Positions 19,468 through 28,498 of a stretch of 64,000 bases of DNA are shown here, piece after piece. How positions within the stretch are numbered: position 1 is the stretch's first letter; every line of letters starts with the position of its first letter. Made by a program: the position numbers and the translations under genes. The notes beneath the pieces were generated by a model that was not told where the DNA came from, searched no databases, and was given only the letters and a program-made list of their open reading frames with translations. The stretch is from an uncultured Verrucomicrobiota bacterium (GTDB taxonomy: Bacteria; Verrucomicrobiota; Verrucomicrobiia; Limisphaerales; UBA9464): assembly GCA_903821635.1 (NCBI GenBank), contig CAIJLV010000010.1, forward strand, positions 1 through 64,000. The letters run 5' to 3'.

Positions 19468-21312
19468 TCAGACCTTCGGCTTGAGCTGCGGGAACAGGAT
19501 CACGTCGCGGATGCTTTCCTGGCCGAGGAGCATCATGCACAGGCGGTCAATGCCGATGCCGATGCCGTCCGCGGGGGGCATGCCGTGTTCGAGCGCCACG
19601 AGGAAGTCCTCGTCGAGCTTCTGCTGCTCGCCGCCGGCCTGGTGTTCGAGCACGTCGCGCTGGGCGATGGGATCGTTCTGCTCGGTGTAGCCGGGCGAAA
19701 TCTCCTGGCCGTTGATGCAGCACTCGAAGACCTCGACGGTCGTCGGGTCGTCGGGCGAAAGCTTGGCGAGCGGCACGAGTTCCTTAGGCAGGTGCGTGAC
19801 GAATGTGGGATTGATCAGGGTCGGCTCGATCAGCTTCTCGAACACGGCCCCGGTCACCTCGAAGTCCTCGTAGCCGGCCGCGATGTCGCCTCCGAGCTTG
19901 AGGTCTTCGACAGCGCGGCGACGGCGCTCGGCGGGCGTAACATCGAACCAATCGGCTCCGGCTTTCTCGCGGACGAGGTCTTTGTAACGAGCGCGTCGCC
20001 AAGGCGAGTTGAGGTTTATCGCTTGGTTGGAAAGTTCACTGTCGACGATGATTTCTGAACGCCTGAACGACTTCTCGAACTCTTGCCAAGCCTCCCAACT
20101 CGACATGGCTCCAGTGAATACCGCATCCAGCAAAGTAGACTTCTTAAAGCTGTTGATCTGCTCTAACGAAGCGCCGGCAATCTTGGCGGCGTTGTCAGAC
20201 GTCAACGTGGTCCGAAGCAGCAACAGTTCCGAACGGTGCGCTAGAGCATTCGAACGAAGGGATTGAATGGCTTCCTGGCTTACCTGATTTGGAAGACGGC
20301 CATCTTCAATTGTCCTCTTGAGTTCGTCGAGGGCTTCAATAGCGCGGTCAATTGCTGAGGCGACCTGACCGGAAACCACTTTCCTAGAGACCGAAAGGCC
20401 ACCAACAACCCGCTCCGCCACCCGCTTCACCAGCGACTCCACCGTCTCCATCATCGTCTCGTAGTCGCCGTAGGCCTGGTAGGCTTCGAGCATCGTGAAC
20501 TCGGGGTTGTGCCGGCGCGACAGGCCCTCGTTGCGGAAGTTCTTCCCGATCTCGAACAGGCGGTCCACGCCGCCCACGAGCAGGCGCTTGTGGTAAAGCT
20601 CCAGCGCGATGCGCAGGTAGAAGTCGCAGCCGAGCGCGTTGTGCTTGGTGATGAAGGGCTGCGCCGCCGCGCCGCCGGGAATGGCCTGCATCACGGGCGT
20701 CTCGACCTCGACGTAGCCGCGTTCGTGGAAGAAGGCGCGGATCTCGCGGACGATGGCGGAACGCTTGAGGAAGACGTTCTTCACGTCGTCGTTGGCGATC
20801 AGGTCGAGGTAACGCTGGCGGTAGCGAATCTCGGTGTCGGCCAGCCCTTCCCACTTTGCCGGCGGCGGCCGCAGCGCCTTGCCGAGGATGGTGAACTTCT
20901 CGACCTTGAGGCTGGGTTCGCCCGCGCGGGTGACGAACAGCGTGCCCTCGACACCGATGAAGTCGGCCAGATCAAGGTGCTTGAAGATCTCGAACTGGTC
21001 GTCGCCGAGCGTCTGCTTCTGGGCGTAAAGCTGGATGCGGCCAGAGACGTCCTTGAGGTCGAGGAACTGGCTCTTGCCCATGTCGCGGTGGGCGGTGATG
21101 CGGCCGGCGAGCTGCACGCGAGTGCCCTCGGGCAGGCCGACGGCGGTGGCCGGGTCGGTTTGTTTTGCGTCGAACCAGGCCTTGAGGCCGGCGCGGGCCT
21201 CGTCACACCCGCGGTCGGGCGTGAACTTGTTCATGAAGGGGTTGATGCCCTTCGCTTGGAGGGCTTCCAGCTTCTCGCGGCGCTGCTTGATCAGTGAATT
21301 TTCGTCGTCCAT
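19468..21312 (-). CDS. lysS: Lysyl-tRNA synthetase (class II) with an internal insert
   Basis: 614 residues, against about 490-510 for bacterial LysS. The OB-fold anticodon domain (about 60-160) is normal, as are motif 2 (FRNEGLSRRHNPEF, 259-272), the carboxy part with ECCINGQEISPGYTEQNDP and motif 3 (GIGIGIDRLCMMLL). The extra length lies in one place, about residues 306-432, between RVVGGLSV and INLNSPWRRARYKDLV, where other LysS proteins have about 16 residues. The DNA there (about 20019-20400) is clearly lower in GC than its surroundings. The frame is intact, so the enzyme is probably active with the insert as a surface domain. Confidence 0.95.
   Translation of the reverse strand: MDDENSLIKQRREKLEALQAKGINPFMNKFTPDRGCDEARAGLKAWFDAKQTDPATAVGLPEGTRVQLAGRITAHRDMGKSQFLDLKDVSGRIQLYAQKQTLGDDQFEIFKHLDLADFIGVEGTLFVTRAGEPSLKVEKFTILGKALRPPPAKWEGLADTEIRYRQRYLDLIANDDVKNVFLKRSAIVREIRAFFHERGYVEVETPVMQAIPGGAAAQPFITKHNALGCDFYLRIALELYHKRLLVGGVDRLFEIGKNFRNEGLSRRHNPEFTMLEAYQAYGDYETMMETVESLVKRVAERVVGGLSVSRKVVSGQVASAIDRAIEALDELKRTIEDGRLPNQVSQEAIQSLRSNALAHRSELLLLRTTLTSDNAAKIAGASLEQINSFKKSTLLDAVFTGAMSSWEAWQEFEKSFRRSEIIVDSELSNQAINLNSPWRRARYKDLVREKAGADWFDVTPAERRRRAVEDLKLGGDIAAGYEDFEVTGAVFEKLIEPTLINPTFVTHLPKELVPLAKLSPDDPTTVEVFECCINGQEISPGYTEQNDPIAQRDVLEHQAGGEQQKLDEDFLVALEHGMPPADGIGIGIDRLCMMLLGQESIRDVILFPQLKPKV
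20019..20400 (-). other. Lower-GC in-frame insert inside lysS
   Basis: About 380 bases encode roughly 115-127 extra residues (from VSRKVVSGQVASAIDRAIEA to IIVDSELSNQAI). The content is helical and charged, with no known motif, and codon use shifts to A/T-ending codons. Boundaries are set from where LysS homology stops and resumes and are approximate. Confidence 0.75.
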
Positions 21313-21521
21313 GTGCGTGTGTTCCCCGGGAGGGCGGACTTTCCAGTTCGCCTAGCGGGTTGGAAAACCCGCAGCCCTGACGCGGGACGCGGAGTGAAGC
21401 ATGTCGCCGGGCGCTGCCGCAAGCCGGGGGAGTGAGGGTGCCCCCTTTTTAGGCTGCGCCCCGCCGAAGGTTTCCCGGGTGCGGCCAAGTCACCCGCGCC
21501 GAGTCGGAGACCAGCGCTCGC

Positions 21522-22175
21522 CTACTCCACCGAGGTGATTTCGGCCCAACGTTCCAGCGCGGTCATGATCGCCGAGGTGCGGTTTTCCACCCCGAGTTTG
21601 CCGAAGATGTGTTCGAGGTGCTTTTTCACCGTGGCGTGGGCCAAGCCCAAGATGATGGCGATGTCGGCGTTCCCCTTCCCCTCGATCAACCAGAACAGGA
21701 CTTCGTTTTGGCGGTCCGTCAGGCCAAGCCGGGCCAGGTCGGCGGGCTGCGTGGGCCGGCGGGTGCCGGACTGGGCGGCGGCGAGGGCCTGTTGGCGCCG
21801 AGCTAGGCGCATTCGGATGGCCCCCAGCAGGTCGTCCACTTTCACCGGCTTGGTCAGGTAATCGTCGGCCCCGAGGTTCATGCCGGCGCGGACTTCGTCG
21901 CGTTCGCCCCGGGCGGTGAGAAAGATAAAAGGAACGGGCGCGAGCCGAGGCACGGCGCGGAGCCGGCGGAGCACTTCGATACCGTCGAGGTCCGGCATCA
22001 TGAGGTCGCAGAGTATCAGGTCGGGAAGCTCGGCGTGGGCGAGGGCGAGGCCTTCCTGTCCACCCGGCGCGCCGAGCACGGAAAAGCCCTCGGCCCGCAG
22101 AATGGTGACGAGATTCCGCAGCATCTGGGGTTCGTCCTCAATGACGAGGAGACGGTGGGCGGGGGGCAGGTTCAT
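21522..22175 (-). CDS. Response regulator, NarL/FixJ type (receiver + LuxR HTH)
   Basis: 217 residues. The receiver domain has the acidic pair E13-D14, the phospho-acceptor D57 (LILCDLMMPDLDG), Thr at TAR and K109 (LTKP). A LuxR-type helix-turn-helix follows (LTDRQNEVLFWLIEGKGNAD then HATVKKHLEHIFGKLGVENR), so it is a DNA-binding transcription factor. Its start overlaps the stop of the upstream kinase gene by four bases (ATGA), so the two form a coupled two-component pair. Confidence 0.93.
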   Translation of the reverse strand: MNLPPAHRLLVIEDEPQMLRNLVTILRAEGFSVLGAPGGQEGLALAHAELPDLILCDLMMPDLDGIEVLRRLRAVPRLAPVPFIFLTARGERDEVRAGMNLGADDYLTKPVKVDDLLGAIRMRLARRQQALAAAQSGTRRPTQPADLARLGLTDRQNEVLFWLIEGKGNADIAIILGLAHATVKKHLEHIFGKLGVENRTSAIMTALERWAEITSVE

Positions 22176-25027
22176 GGAATTCCTTCATAGAGCGGCACGC
22201 GCACGGTGACGGTGGTGCCCTGATTTTCAGTGCTCTCGAGTTCGATGGTGCCCCGGTGGAGGTCGAGGCAGTGCCGAATGACGACGAGGCCCAGCCCGGT
22301 GCCGGGGAGGTGGCGGACGTTTTCGCCCCGCTGAAAGGCGGTGAAGAGACGTTCACGACTGGCGGCGGGAATGCCGAGGCCGCGGTCGGCCACGCCGAAG
22401 ACGGCCACGCCGCCCTCGTGCCGGATGCTGAATTCCACGGTGCGCCCGGGCGGCGAATACTTCACCGCGTTGGAGAGCAGGTTGGAGACGACGTGGGCGA
22501 GGAGATCCACGTCGCCACGGGCCAACCGGGGTAGTTCACCCACCGAGACTCGGATCGGACAGCGGTGCTCGGTGGCCAGCGACAATTCCTCCGCCCACCG
22601 CTGGCAACGCTCAGCCAGATCAAAGTCAGTCGGGCGAAACTCCAGTCGCCCCGCTTCGACTCGGCCGAACACCAGCACCTCCTCCATCAGCACAGCCATC
22701 CGCCAAGCGTGGGTCTGGATGGCGCGCAGATGTTCCTGCCGTTCGGACTCCGACAGGCGGGCGAAGTAGCGTTCCAGAATCTCGGCGGAGGAATGAATGA
22801 TCCCGATGGGCGTGCGAAACTCGTGGGAGACCAGCGAGACAAAGGAACTTTTTAACCGGCTGAGTTCGCGTTCGCGCGCCAGTGAACGGATGAGTTCCTC
22901 CTCGGCCTGTTTGCGTTCGGTGATGACCACGCTGAGCGCCAAGATGTGCGGCTCGCCCTCCACGTCGATCTTCTCGGCCGCAATGATGACGGTGTCGAGG
23001 CGCCCCGACTTGGCGCGCAGGGTCACTTCCAACGGCAGCACCCGACCCTCCATCCGGAGCCGCCGATAGAATTCGTCCCGCTGGGTTTCATCCGCCCAGA
23101 TGCAGAGTTCGCTCGTGGTCCGGCCGATGACTTCCGCGCGGGTGAAGCCGGAATAATCGAGCAACGCTTGGTTAACCTCGACGAACCGTTGGTCCACTGC
23201 CCGAACAATCGAGACGTTGGAAGGCATGGCCGAGAACGCCTTGCTGAAGCGCTCCTCCGATTCCCGCAGCCGCTGGGTGCGGGCACCGAGTTGTTCCTCG
23301 GCCCGCTTGCGGTCGATCGCAAGCGCCGTCTGGCCGGCGACAAAGCTCAGGATGCGTTTCTCCTCTTCGCCGAACGCCTCAGCGTTGGCGGCATCCTGCA
23401 CGGCCATAACGCCAAAGGTCCGCCCCTCCACCGTCAGCGGCACCCCGAGCCAGATCGCCGCTGGGTGGCCGGACTGGTGGTATTCGCCGGCGTCCTTGAG
23501 CCGCTGGATGTCGGCGAGCCCAACCAACGCGGCGCGGCCGGTCCGCAGCACGTATTCCGTCATGCCGCGCCGGCCGGTGCGGGGCGGCGGCGGCGGATCG
23601 GCGCGGTCCCGGTGATACGGGAAATTTACCATCCCGGTGGCCGCATCTTGCAGGGCCAGATAGAAATTCTCCGCCGGCATCAGCGTGCCGATGACGGCGT
23701 GAATCCGGGCGTAAAGGCTGGGCAGATCCACCGCGGCGTGGACGGCTTCCGAGATTTCAAACAACGCCCGCTGCACCTGTTCTGCCCGGCGACGTTCCCC
23801 GATTTCGCGTTTAAGCTGCTCATTCGTCTGCACCATTTCCACGGTGCGCGCGGCGATGCGGCGTTCGAGCTGCTGGTTCACATCCCGCAGGCTCACCTCC
23901 GCCCGGGCCCGCACCAGCTTGGTCGCGCAAATGGCGGCGATGGACGAAAGAATCGTGAGGTGTTCGGCGGTGAAGAAGCCGGCCTGCGGGTGTTCGGAGT
24001 CGATCACGCCCAGCACCTGCCCATCGGCGATGATCGGCACGGCGATTTCGGCGAGGCGCCGTTCGTCGTCCACGATGTAGCGGGGCTCCAGCCGAGTGTC
24101 CGTGATCAGGGCGGGCAGGCCACTTTGGGCAACCCCGCCCACCACGCCTTGGCCAAGGGGGATTTCGATCCGGTTCAAAATCTCCCGGGCGCGGGGATTT
24201 TTCGGTCCGAACGCCGCCCGCTGGACCAACACCCCGCGCGCCCCGGCCACAAGGTAAATCACGCAGTCCACGAACCCGAGCAAGTCCACGCACTGACGGG
24301 TGATCTGCCAAAGGACTTCGTCCTCATCGTGCAGCGGCGACAGCGAACCAGCGAATTCGTTGAGGCGACGGTGCAATTCCGCCGTCCGAGCTAGGCTCGC
24401 AAACGCCACGGTTTGTTCGGTGATGTCGTGAATGTTCACCACGACCCCTTCCACGCCGGGAACGTGCAGGCAATTGGTCCCCACGGCCTCGACCCACCGG
24501 AGGTCGCCGCCGGGCAGCACGAGCCGGTAATTGCTCACTTGGCAGGAGTGCCCGGGGGCCTGCAACACCGCTGCGTGCGCCCCCAGCATCCGCGGGCGGT
24601 CGTCTGGATGCACCACGGCGGCGAACCCCGTCTCCATGAACGAGGCCGACGCCTGATTGCCCCCCAACATCCGCTGCGCCGCCGGCGTCAAATACGTCAC
24701 GTTGCCGGCCGCATTCAGGATCACCGTGGCGTCAAAGGAATTTTCCAACAGAGCCCGCCCGCGCTGCTCGGAAGCCACCGCCCTTGGCCGCCGACGGCGT
24801 TGCATCCAAAACCCCAAGCCCGCCCCTAAACCCACCCCAAAAGCCGCCGCCCCCACCTGAGTCCAAGGGCCGGATTCGTCCCCCGACGGCGCCACCGTGG
24901 TCACCGGCTGGGCCGCTGCGGCCACTGCCGACAGCCCCGACGACTCCTGCGCCTGCCCCGCCCAACCCAGGGTCCAGACTAGCCAAACCAACCCCGCGCC
25001 CCCCCGCAATCCGCGGGGCACACGCAT
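22172..25027 (-). CDS. Multi-domain sensor histidine kinase (PAS/GAF)
   Basis: 951 residues from ATG at 25027 (an open frame to a TTG at 25078 is less likely). In order: signal/membrane segments at the N-terminus, a second membrane helix (AAAFGVGLGAGLGFW), a PAS domain, a GAF domain (ICATKLVRARAE region), a second GAF-like domain, a second PAS (LRESEERFSKAFSAMPSNVS), then HisKA with the phospho-histidine in VSHEFRTPIGI and a HATPase domain (DRGLGIPAASRERLFTAF, GTGLGLVVIRHCL). The signal is unknown. It is coupled to the response regulator at 21522. Confidence 0.9.
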   Translation of the reverse strand: MRVPRGLRGGAGLVWLVWTLGWAGQAQESSGLSAVAAAAQPVTTVAPSGDESGPWTQVGAAAFGVGLGAGLGFWMQRRRRPRAVASEQRGRALLENSFDATVILNAAGNVTYLTPAAQRMLGGNQASASFMETGFAAVVHPDDRPRMLGAHAAVLQAPGHSCQVSNYRLVLPGGDLRWVEAVGTNCLHVPGVEGVVVNIHDITEQTVAFASLARTAELHRRLNEFAGSLSPLHDEDEVLWQITRQCVDLLGFVDCVIYLVAGARGVLVQRAAFGPKNPRAREILNRIEIPLGQGVVGGVAQSGLPALITDTRLEPRYIVDDERRLAEIAVPIIADGQVLGVIDSEHPQAGFFTAEHLTILSSIAAICATKLVRARAEVSLRDVNQQLERRIAARTVEMVQTNEQLKREIGERRRAEQVQRALFEISEAVHAAVDLPSLYARIHAVIGTLMPAENFYLALQDAATGMVNFPYHRDRADPPPPPRTGRRGMTEYVLRTGRAALVGLADIQRLKDAGEYHQSGHPAAIWLGVPLTVEGRTFGVMAVQDAANAEAFGEEEKRILSFVAGQTALAIDRKRAEEQLGARTQRLRESEERFSKAFSAMPSNVSIVRAVDQRFVEVNQALLDYSGFTRAEVIGRTTSELCIWADETQRDEFYRRLRMEGRVLPLEVTLRAKSGRLDTVIIAAEKIDVEGEPHILALSVVITERKQAEEELIRSLARERELSRLKSSFVSLVSHEFRTPIGIIHSSAEILERYFARLSESERQEHLRAIQTHAWRMAVLMEEVLVFGRVEAGRLEFRPTDFDLAERCQRWAEELSLATEHRCPIRVSVGELPRLARGDVDLLAHVVSNLLSNAVKYSPPGRTVEFSIRHEGGVAVFGVADRGLGIPAASRERLFTAFQRGENVRHLPGTGLGLVVIRHCLDLHRGTIELESTENQGTTVTVRVPLYEGIP

Positions 25028-25209
25028 AAGACGCACGGCGGAACCGGTGGTGAGCGGATGGTAGACGGCGAGTTTCAAACGTGGCGAAAGGAAGCCCTAC
25101 GCGAGCGGAACCTCGGCGTCGATACGGCGAAAGACGTATTCGGGGCGGCGCCCGACGTCACCCATCGACGGGACTTCCAGGCCGCCACCACCGGCGTTAG
25201 CGTCACGCC

Positions 25210-27231
25210 ATGAAATTCCCCCTCCTGCTCCTGCTCGGCGTTTTGACGGTTTGCGCCCCCTCGCTGGCCGCCGGCCCCCTTGCATTCCGCGCCCGCGCCC
25301 GGGTTCAAGTCCCGGGCCAGACCAACACCTGGCAGGTGCGGGAAAGCCAATTGTCTTGGGCCGCCCCGAAGACCGCCGTCGTCGTCTGCGACATGTGGGA
25401 CAAACACCACTGTCCCGACGCCACCGCGCGGGTCGGTGAAATGGCGCCGCGCATGAACGAAGTGCTGAAGGCGGCCCGCAAACAGGGCGCGCTCATCATC
25501 CACTGCCCGAGCGATACGCTGGATTTTTACAAAGATCATCCGGGCCGCAAGCTCGCCCAAGCCGCGCCCAAAGTGGTCACCACGATCCCGCTCGAAGGCT
25601 GGTGCTCCCTCAAGCCAGACCGGGAAGCCCCACTGCCGATTGATGACTCCGACGGCGGCTGCGATGGCTGTCCCGATTGCCCGAGTTACAAGGCGTGGAG
25701 CCGGCAGCATCCCGCGCTGGAGATCATGGACGGCGACGCGATTACCGATTCCGCCGAGGCCTATTACCTCATGCGCCAGCGCGGCATCACCAACGTCATC
25801 GTCATGGGCGTGCACATCAACATGTGCGTCCTCGGCCGGCCGTTCTCGATCCGCCAGCTAGTCCGGCAGGGCCAAAACGTCGTGTTGATGCGCGACCTGA
25901 CCGACTCGATGTATAACCACCGCAAGGCCCCGTTCGTCTCCCACTTCCGCGGCACCGAACTCGTCGTCGAGCACATCGAGAAGTATTGGTGCCCCAGCAT
26001 CACCAGCGCGGACCTCCTCGGCGGCGACGCGTTCCGCTTCCAAGGCCACACCCAGAAGGAAGTCTGCTTCATCCTCGGCGAAAACGAATACCAGACCGGA
26101 GAAACACTCCCGGCGTTTGCCCAACAGGAACTCGCCTGGCGCGGCTACACGCTGTCCTTCGTCACGGCCTCGACCCGGACGGACGACTTCAACTTTCGGA
26201 ACTGGGAAGCGATTTCCCGCGCCGACACCCTCGTGATCAGCACCCGCCGCCGCGCCACGCCCAAGCCGATGATGGACGCCCTCCGCGCCCATGTCGCGGC
26301 CGGCAAAGCGGTCGTCGGCCTGCGCACGGCCAGCCATGCGTTTGAATTGCGCGACCAGCAAAACCCTGCGGACACAACGTGGGCGAACTTCGACACCGAG
26401 GTCCTCGGCGCCGACTATCAGGACCACTACGGCAAAGGCCCCGGCAAGGACACGCTCGTCCACCAAATCACGGAGACCGCCGGGCACCCCATCTTGAGTC
26501 AGGTGGACGCCACCTTCCGCTCACCCTCGCACCTCTACAAAAGCCGCACGCTGCTGAACACCGTCACCCCCCTGCTCCGCGGCCAGACCGAAGACGGCCG
26601 GTCTGAGGTCGAGCCGATTGCCTGGATCAACACCCGCGAAAACCGCCGCGTCTTCTACACCTCGCTCGGCGCGCCGGAGGACTTCGCCGAACCCAACTTC
26701 CGCCGCCTCCTGCTCAACGGCATCCTCTGGTCGCTCGACGAATACATCGCGCCCGGCACGCCCAAGCCCGTGGATTACAGCGGCGCTTGGCAGACGCTGA
26801 AGGTCCCCGGCACGTGGGACGACAACTCGCAGGGCAGGCTCGCCCAGTTCGACGGCTTCGCCTGGTATCGCTGCTGGGCGAAGATTCCCAACGATTGGCC
26901 CGCCGAAGCCCAGTTCGCCCTCGAACAGCTCGACGATGCCGGCGAGGTCTATTTCGACGGCCAGCGCCTTGGCGCCGTCGGCACACTGCCGCCGAACTAC
27001 ACCAGCGGACTCGGCCCGGAGAAAACCTTCGCCGTGAAAGTCACGCCCGGCGCCTCGCACTTCGTCGCCGTGCGCGTCTTCGACCACGGCGGCCGCGGCG
27101 GCTTCAAAGGCCGCGCCCCGGAACTCAGCGCGAATGGCCAGGCACTCCGGCTGGATGGGGAATGGCAATTCCGCACGGGGGACAATCTGGCGTGGGCTTC
27201 GCCAACTGAAGGCGCGCTTGGCAAACGCTGA
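25210..27231 (+). CDS. Secreted fusion: isochorismatase-like cysteine hydrolase + ThuA-like domain + jelly-roll domain
   Basis: 673 residues with a signal peptide (LLLLLGVLTVCAPSLAAG). Residues about 50-270 form a cysteine hydrolase of the isochorismatase type: D61 in VVVCDMWDKHHC and nucleophile C206 in GVHINMCVLGRPFS, with an inserted CDGCPDC motif (C151, C154, C157). Residues about 285-510 resemble ThuA-like sugar-processing domains (GKAVVGLRTASHAFEL; RRVFYTSLGAPEDF; LLLNGILWSL). The last ~150 residues look like the GH2 N-terminal jelly roll (KVPGTWDD, FDGFAWYRCWAKIP, VYFDGQRLG). Such ThuA/jelly-roll modules are frequent in polysaccharide-using Verrucomicrobiota and Planctomycetota. The substrate is unknown. 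Confidence 0.8.
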   Translation: MKFPLLLLLGVLTVCAPSLAAGPLAFRARARVQVPGQTNTWQVRESQLSWAAPKTAVVVCDMWDKHHCPDATARVGEMAPRMNEVLKAARKQGALIIHCPSDTLDFYKDHPGRKLAQAAPKVVTTIPLEGWCSLKPDREAPLPIDDSDGGCDGCPDCPSYKAWSRQHPALEIMDGDAITDSAEAYYLMRQRGITNVIVMGVHINMCVLGRPFSIRQLVRQGQNVVLMRDLTDSMYNHRKAPFVSHFRGTELVVEHIEKYWCPSITSADLLGGDAFRFQGHTQKEVCFILGENEYQTGETLPAFAQQELAWRGYTLSFVTASTRTDDFNFRNWEAISRADTLVISTRRRATPKPMMDALRAHVAAGKAVVGLRTASHAFELRDQQNPADTTWANFDTEVLGADYQDHYGKGPGKDTLVHQITETAGHPILSQVDATFRSPSHLYKSRTLLNTVTPLLRGQTEDGRSEVEPIAWINTRENRRVFYTSLGAPEDFAEPNFRRLLLNGILWSLDEYIAPGTPKPVDYSGAWQTLKVPGTWDDNSQGRLAQFDGFAWYRCWAKIPNDWPAEAQFALEQLDDAGEVYFDGQRLGAVGTLPPNYTSGLGPEKTFAVKVTPGASHFVAVRVFDHGGRGGFKGRAPELSANGQALRLDGEWQFRTGDNLAWASPTEGALGKR

Positions 27232-27249
27232 TCGATGGCTTCGAATCCA

Positions 27250-27445
27250 CTCAACCCGTTTGTGCCCTTGCTTCGGATTGGTGGATAGCCGGCGAGCGAC
27301 ATGAGCCGTCGGCTTGATTGTTGAGGTTGAGTTCGAAGTCCAAAGGTGACTGATAGGATAGTCTAGGGCGCTGTGGAACCGCCCCCGGTTGTAAAAGACT
27401 TCGAGCCATTCGAAGAGGGCGGTCTGGGACTCGTCCCGTGTCCGG
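27250..27445 (-). pseudogene. IS3-family transposase relic (C-terminal end, frameshifted)
   Basis: On the minus strand this reads VRTRDESQTALFEWLEVFYN then RGRFHSALDY, the hallmark end of IS3 OrfB transposases (integrase core, FYNxxRxHSALgY). The frame then shifts and continues as YQSPLDFELNLNNQAD, the usual final SPxxFE segment. Only the last ~65 codons remain. No terminal inverted repeat or target duplication was found. It abuts the 3' end of the PEP-CTERM gene. Confidence 0.8.
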
Positions 27446-27458
27446 ACACCGACGGCCC

Positions 27459-28025
27459 CTATTCAACTCGAGGTGGCGATTTACGACCCACCGCTCGGCG
27501 CCAAACGGCGACGCCCAACAGTCCGGCGGCGGAAACGATCACCGCAGTCTCGGGTTCAGGAACCGGAGTCAGCGTCGCCCCGACGGGACCGTCCACTTGC
27601 CACTCTATGTCACCCAACTCGTCTATGAATTCTACCCTCATATAGGGACTTGTGACAATCGTGTAGGTCTGGCCAGCCGTCAGGTTGATCGCCAGCCCCG
27701 ATCCTTGCCAATCAAAATCGTCATCCCCCGTCAACCATCCAATAGAGAGGTCGGAAGTGTTGAAGGATGCTGAGTAAATACCTACGACCGTGTCGCCGAT
27801 CCCAGCGCCAGTGTCTTTGAACGAGTAGGAACCGGTCGCGGACACTGTGAACGTCGTGAAGTCAAACCGTCGTGTTTCCCCGCCTAACGAGCTGTTGCTA
27901 TAGACATTCCATCCGGTGGTTGGCGACCCTGCGGTGATGGTATGGGTCTCCGAATAGATTACTGCGGCTGAAGCCTTGGCGAGCAAGGTAAACGAGAAGG
28001 CCAGTGAGAGCTGTTTCGATAACAT
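27459..28025 (-). CDS. PEP-CTERM sorting-domain protein
   Basis: 188 residues from ATG at 28025 (ATG at 28046 or 28091 also possible). A signal peptide (LSLAFSFTLLAKASAAV) precedes a Ser/Thr/Gly-rich beta-sandwich body. The C-terminus has the exosortase sorting signal: VPEPETAVIV, a hydrophobic helix (AAGLLGVAVW) and a basic end (RRAVGRK). Exosortase substrates are moved to the cell surface and often bound to exopolysaccharide. The ORF stays open far upstream, but those residues belong to another relic. GC is lower than in the neighbours. Confidence 0.85.
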   Translation of the reverse strand: MLSKQLSLAFSFTLLAKASAAVIYSETHTITAGSPTTGWNVYSNSSLGGETRRFDFTTFTVSATGSYSFKDTGAGIGDTVVGIYSASFNTSDLSIGWLTGDDDFDWQGSGLAINLTAGQTYTIVTSPYMRVEFIDELGDIEWQVDGPVGATLTPVPEPETAVIVSAAGLLGVAVWRRAVGRKSPPRVE

Positions 28026-28498
28026 AGGCGAAGGTAGAATCGCCATAGGCCGAACACTTGGAGAGTAACCAAATGTGGTTACATTCGTCATGGAAAAGCA
28101 GTGAAAACTACCGCTCTCGTTTCGCGGCGGGCGCAAACCGTCAACGGATTGCTTGAGGTCACCAAGCGCAATGGTAGCACCGGTTGGGTCCAAGGCATCG
28201 AAATCAACGGCCGTGCCGCCCTCGGCTTTGACCTCAGCCTCAATGGCAGACTGGCTTGGCAGGATTTCCGCCAGTTCCCGTTGATTCAGCCGTCGTTCGC
28301 CTCGGCGCTGCCGTAGCAAATCACCAAGGGATTTCCCCTCCGTCGGGTAGGCTTTCCGAAGTTGCTTCCGCCCATTATGAGGGGTTCTTTGGCCATGGAT
28401 CGACCAGCTGACCAATACCCAACAGTGCTAACGGGCTGCTGGCTGGTGCGTAGCCTTGGGCTGGCTCGGAAGGCGCAAGTGGGCAACAATCCAAGCAA
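28026..28498 (-). pseudogene. Relic with XRE-like helix-turn-helix remnant upstream of the PEP-CTERM gene
   Basis: The minus frame is open through this 473-base stretch without a credible start. Near 28300 it reads GKSLGDLLRQRRGERRLNQR then ELAEIL, which is the first part of an XRE-type helix-turn-helix of the sort common in this phylum. It then passes into a run I cannot identify (AEGGTAVDFDALDPTGATIA). Taken with the IS3 relic on the other side, this looks like a mosaic of degraded mobile or plasmid-like DNA. An inverted repeat, gtaacca-aatg-tggttac, is at 28065-28082. Confidence 0.5.
28065..28082. promoter_or_regulatory. Perfect 7-bp inverted repeat upstream of the PEP-CTERM gene
   Basis: gtaacca/tggttac around a 4-base centre, 40 bases upstream of the chosen ATG. 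The size fits a dimer operator. No regulator is identified. Confidence 0.35.

Noticed and set aside
21354-21371. Hairpin gcgggtt-ggaa-aacccgc upstream of lysS
   Set aside because: Nothing marks it as a riboswitch, T-box or terminator; isolated short hairpins are common here.
22946-24394. 482-codon plus-strand open frame
   Set aside because: Shadow of the histidine kinase; no signal, start context or recognisable domain.
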